Source of the DNA: Chrysomallon squamiferum
Lineage: Eukaryota > Mollusca > Gastropoda > Neomphalida > Peltospiridae
Direction: 5' to 3'
Assembly: GCA_012295275.1 (NCBI GenBank)
Contig: CM022670.1
Location: 33,478,438-33,488,437 of the forward strand
Length of the DNA stretch: 10,000 nucleotides
Part shown: in pieces, positions 7,545-10,000 of the stretch
Numbering within the stretch: position 1 is the first letter of the stretch
Layout of the letters: every line of letters begins with the position of its first letter
Position numbers and translations under genes: made by a program
Notes under the pieces: model-generated
Seen by the model: the letters and a program-made list of their open reading frames with translations, nothing else
Databases searched by the model: none
What the model was told of the DNA's origin: nothing

Positions 7545-7923
7545 ATGTCTGTGTGGATATTGGTGTTTATTTTTGGTCTTAATGTGTACGTCTTTGGTGG
7601 CGCAGATTTCGACTTCCATGACAACGGCGACGATTCCTTTGACAATAACTTTAATTTCGAAGACACGCAAAGTAGGTTCGACTTCGAAGACAATGAGGGA
7701 AGTAAGTTTGATTTCAAAGGCAGCGAGGGAAATAAGTTTGATTTCGGAATGCTAGAGGAAGACCTTTTGAGTCACATCAAAGCTGAAACCCCGATAGAAG
7801 TCAATTCTCAGGTTATCGACAATTTGAACTTTTTAGAAAAAGGTCCGGATAAGAGCGAGGAAGATGATTTGAAATTTCGTGTGAAACGTTTACAAAGTTT
7901 CCACAAAGACCTGGCATCGTCAG
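7545..7923 (+). CDS. Right gene exon 1: signal peptide, FDF repeats, RVKR site
   Basis: 126 codons plus one base. Residues 2-18 (SVWILVFIFGLNVYVFG) form a signal peptide, with likely cleavage near residue 19 or 20. DFDF (21-24), FNF (36-38) and FDF at 45-47, 55-57 and 65-67 follow; the last three are spaced exactly ten residues apart in a small tandem repeat rich in Asp, Glu, Gly and Ser. A linker leads to SEEDDLKFRVKRLQSFHK, with RVKR at 112-115. The donor is TCAG|GTAAGT. Compared with the left gene the FDF segment is longer because of the tandem repeat. Confidence 0.9.
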
Positions 7924-8212
7924 GTAAGTAATGTAGTTTTAATATTCTAGCCCAGAAATAAAATTAATTAATTAATATTAAATAGAAGAGAGAAATATGT
8001 TCCTCTATAAAACAACAAATATGATATTATATGGCTATAAAATGATTTTGATAATTATGTTGATAATACTTAAAATAATAATGATGGTGTTGGGAATTTG
8101 GTGATGATAATATTATCATTTATTGTCTTCTTTCTATCTTTACTATTATCATTATCATAATATTGTACATCAATCTTGTTTTTGCTGTTGTTATTATTAT
8201 TGTTGTGTTGTT

Positions 8213-8271
<59 letters not shown>

Positions 8272-9293
8272 CTTATATCCGAAACCATCAGTTACATTAA
8301 GGTAAGTTTACCATATCAGATTTCATGTTAAAAGATTCTGATTATTTACTTAATTTTCGACATGATTATGCGTCTATCTGTCTGCTCTACCAGTCTTTAT
8401 AATCTGTGCCAGTGACAAAACAAAAACAAAAAATATATATATATTAAAAATTATAATAATAATAAATAAAAAGAAATAAAAATAAACAAAAGATACATAC
8501 ACAAACTCACTCTCACACACAGACTCGTTCATACATACATACAGTGACTTACGAGTTTAATTCGTTCCGTGACCGAGCTCGTATCTCAATTTGCTCGTAT
8601 ATCAAATCAATTTACCCAACTGAAATTAATTGAAATACCATTAATCCGTTCCAGCTCCCCCAAAACCACCCCAATGTTTTATAACGTGTTTTTAAATAAG
8701 GAAAATGTATTTATATATGACAAATATTGTATAAAAAAAAACTAAATAAAAGAGATTGTAAAGAAATAAATTGGTTTTGTTAAAGTGCTTCTGCGTTCAG
8801 TATGGTACATATCGTAGAATTACTTAGCCAAGTCGACTACATGCAAATCTCGCTCATGTTTTTCAAGCTTTAATTCAAAGGACATCATCCGCTTCTTCTT
8901 CTTCCTTGGCACTCATTTTCTTAGGATCCATTATCAGAAAAAAAGAAATTTGGCAAAATACTGTACAAACTCGAGCACATCACAGCAGAGACGCTTCCGC
9001 GGCAAGTAAACGTGAAGTAAACGAGTGAGACGCGGGATGCTGGCCGGATGTTATGTTGTTCGTTGCACCAATAACGGCGGCTTATCTGAAGCTCGCTCGT
9101 AACTCGGATTTTTAGCTCGCAACTCATGGCACAAAATCAAACAGGCGACTGCTCGTAAATCGAAAAACCCGTAAGTTTGGCACTCGTAAGTCGAGGAACC
9201 ACTATATATATATATATATATATATGTACACAAAGACACACATACATACGTGCAAAAATATGCCAGTATGTTTATACAATTATAAATATATGC

Positions 9294-9333
<40 letters not shown>

Positions 9334-9512
9334 TGCAGATGGTCCCACATTTGGTGTGCCTATAGCAGGTCTGGATTTTCAACCAGGAAAGTCATCAGCA
9401 GGTTCCGCACTGGAGTCAGACATAAATCAGCTAATGAAGAAACACGGAGTAACTGTAGAAATGATCGAAGGCAAATCTGAAGAGGACACATCTGACTTCA
9501 CAGACTTAGGTG
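7545..9512 (+). CDS. Secreted FDF-repeat protein, paralog of the left gene (partial, 3' end outside window)
   Basis: Gene-level entry. Exons 7545-7923 and 9339-9512 are joined across a 1415-bp intron and give 184 codons so far. The protein starts with a signal peptide, has an acidic FDF-repeat segment, a likely furin site (RVKR) and then the LESDINQLMKKHGVTVEM block. The last donor (GGTG|GTAAGA) is strong, so more exons follow to the right. Exon order, intron phase and motifs match the minus-strand gene starting at 6396, so the unseen part may also carry EGF, sushi and kringle exons; this is inference. Start choice rests on the signal peptide and the context CCAAAATG with A at -3. Function is unknown. 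Confidence 0.85.
7674..7745 (+). repeat. 30-bp coding tandem repeat (10-residue FDF unit)
   Basis: Two full 30-bp units and the start of a third encode RFDFEDNEGS, KFDFKGSEGN and KFDFG. The DNA copies are similar but not identical, so the repeat is not brand new. The left paralog has only isolated FDF/FNF motifs in the same place, which points to expansion in the right gene. Confidence 0.85.
8213..8268. repeat. (TAA)n microsatellite, about 56 bp
   Basis: A trinucleotide run in intron 1 of the right gene. Poly-Tyr and poly-Asn open frames across it are artefacts. Confidence 0.97.
8542..9204 (-). mobile_element. Internally deleted Tigger/pogo-like DNA transposon in intron 1 of the right gene
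   Basis: The ends are inverted repeats: CAGTG then ACTTACGAGT on the left; on the right, read inward, TAGTGGTTCCTCG then ACTTACGAGT. The left end has lost eight bases (GTTCCTCG) relative to the right. A TA dinucleotide flanks both sides (8540-8541, 9205-9206), the target site of the Tc1/mariner-pogo superfamily. Motifs of the type CTCGTA/TTACGAG recur inside both ends. The base composition is more GC-rich than the host intron at 8960-9140. A transposase relic on the minus strand supports the Tigger assignment. At 663 bp it is far shorter than an autonomous copy, so it can only have moved in trans. Confidence 0.8.
8780..8931 (-). pseudogene. Broken N-terminus of a Tigger-type (TIGD1-like) transposase
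   Basis: From the ATG at 8929-8931 the frame reads MDPKKMSAKEEEE, then stops after a frame slip. The next frame continues RMMSFELKLEKHERDLHV and VVDLAK, then stops; a third frame gives NSTICTILNAEAL. These pieces match, in order, the N-terminal helix-turn-helix region of Tigger transposases as I remember it, where KLEIIEKHERG...VSDLA...STICTIL is typical. The rest of the gene, including the DDE catalytic domain, is absent. It is non-functional. Confidence 0.75.
9203..9225. repeat. (TA)n tract at the transposon edge
   Basis: A short TA run overlaps the right flank of the transposon. TA is its insertion target, so the element probably landed in this run. Confidence 0.9.
9294..9332. repeat. (TTA)n microsatellite abutting a splice acceptor
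   Basis: The run ends six bases before the AG of right-gene exon 2, so repeat length sets the pyrimidine-rich tract. The left gene has a matching run at its exon 2 acceptor (5751-5770, complement). Confidence 0.95.
9339..9512 (+). CDS. Right gene exon 2: LESDINQLMKKHGVTVEM block
   Basis: A 58-codon phase 1-1 exon. The acceptor TTCTGCAG follows directly on a (TTA)n tract that serves as its pyrimidine-rich stretch. The first part (GPTFGVPIAGLDFQPGKSS) differs from the left gene; the block ALESDINQLMKKHGVTVEM is nearly the same there, and an acidic tail follows. Uneven conservation suggests the LESDIN...EM block is the functional core. The donor is GTAAGA. Confidence 0.88.
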
Positions 9513-9559
9513 GTAAGACAGATACATAAATACATAGAAACTTTTATACTTACATAGAA

Positions 9560-9622
9560 AACACACACACACACTCACACACACACACACTCACACACAC
9601 ACTCTCACACACACACACACAT
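9560..9622. repeat. (CA)n microsatellite, interrupted
   Basis: CA repeats with CTCACA interruptions in the intron after right-gene exon 2. Confidence 0.95.
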
Positions 9623-9654
9623 ACAAACATACAGATATACATACATATGTACAT

Positions 9655-9835
9655 AACGTTGTCCGTCTTGCGAGTGCGGGCGAATGGGTGCCACACGTTC
9701 GAGTCTCGTCAGCGGCATCAGCGGAGTTTGTGAGATCGTGATTGAACTTTGTCCTTCTGTGCCAGTGCATCCCCAAATATTGTCTATGTGGAGAGTCTGA
9801 TCAGACGTAAGAAACCAATCAAATCCTAACTACAT
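9655..9835 (+). mobile_element. Possible tRNA-derived SINE
   Basis: GTTCGAGTC (9697-9705) matches the Pol III B box, and TTGCGAGTGCGG (9667-9678) resembles an A box with one base missing, about 30 bp upstream. A unique-looking, GC-richer body follows to about 9835 and then an A-rich tail of AAT/AAC repeats. The T-stem pairing is poor, so it is not a working tRNA gene. Family and exact ends cannot be set from one copy. Confidence 0.4.
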
Positions 9836-10000
9836 GCATATCCATATACACATAATAATAATTACCACAACAACGAAAACAACAACAAAAACACCACCAA
9901 CAACAATAATAGTTTGAATGCGATCAATATGTGGTAATAATTTCTTAAATAGTATTTTAGAGTAACAATAATAACAATGATAATCAACATGATGATGATG

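Larger units (their letters stand above)
7924..9338 (+). other. Right gene intron 1
   Basis: 1415 bp, opening GTAAGT and closing TGCAG. It carries (TAA)n, A-rich and TATA runs, the transposon, and the acceptor-side (TTA)n. Apart from the transposase relic no coding trace is seen. Confidence 0.85.
9513..10000 (+). other. Right gene intron 2, cut by window edge
   Basis: It begins GTAAGA and holds the CA microsatellite, the possible SINE and AAC/AAT/GAT low-complexity sequence. No acceptor with an open exon is seen before the edge. Confidence 0.7.

Noticed and set aside
7094-7582. 162-codon plus-strand open frame in the spacer
   Set aside because: Tyr/Phe/Ile-rich low-complexity translation of AT-rich DNA, out of frame with the real start at 7545, with no domain or signal likeness.
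8070-8305. Poly-Tyr and poly-Asn open frames
   Set aside because: Direct translations of the (TAA)n microsatellite.
9661-9730. Functional tRNA gene
   Set aside because: The B box is good, but the T stem has mismatches and no clover-leaf with an acceptor stem can be drawn.
1-10000. CRISPR arrays, bacterial operons or ribosomal RNA
   Set aside because: None seen; coding is split by spliceosomal introns and the repeats are microsatellites.

Overview
The window is animal nuclear DNA: AT-rich, full of microsatellites, and coding only in short exons split by introns with GT...AG ends. Kringle, sushi (CCP) and calcium-binding EGF modules in one secreted protein mark it as metazoan. The density of (GA)n, (TAA)n and (CA)n tracts, a Tigger-like transposon and a possible tRNA-derived SINE would suit a mollusc, perhaps a cephalopod, but that is a guess from texture rather than a proven assignment.

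Two related genes sit head to head, with start codons about 1.15 kb apart. The left gene runs on the minus strand from 6396 to beyond the left edge. Ten supported coding exons can be joined without a stop: a signal-peptide/FDF-rich exon (6087-6396), two short exons with helix-like blocks (5589-5747, 5184-5297), a plain EGF (4549-4680), three calcium-binding EGFs (3365-3490, 2938-3063, 2496-2621), a sushi (1728-1904), a kringle (839-1117) and a second sushi (68-262). Every junction is phase 1, the classic pattern of exon shuffling. An additional EGF-coding block (3685-3807) has an acceptor but no usable donor and looks like a dead or cryptic exon.

The right gene runs on the plus strand from 7545 to beyond the right edge. 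Only its first two exons are in the window (7545-7923, 9339-9512). They match the first two exons of the left gene in order, intron phase and key motifs: a signal peptide, FDF repeats, an RVKRLQSFHK block with a furin-type site, and an LESDIN...HGVTVEM block. The pair is therefore an inverted duplication of one ancestral gene, perhaps sharing the 1148-bp spacer 6397-7544 as a two-way promoter. A cluster of TGATAAC/GTTATCA motifs lies on the right-gene side of that spacer.

The rest is intron. Intron 1 of the right gene carries a 663-bp Tigger/pogo-like DNA transposon (8542-9204) flanked by TA, with a broken relic of a transposase N-terminus. The EGF part of the left gene shows recent tandem duplication: two exons differ by about five bases, and a short intron patch recurs four times. 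The function of the proteins is not known to me. From sequence they are secreted, probably processed at RVKR, and in the left gene built from binding modules; any C-terminal catalytic domain would lie outside the window.
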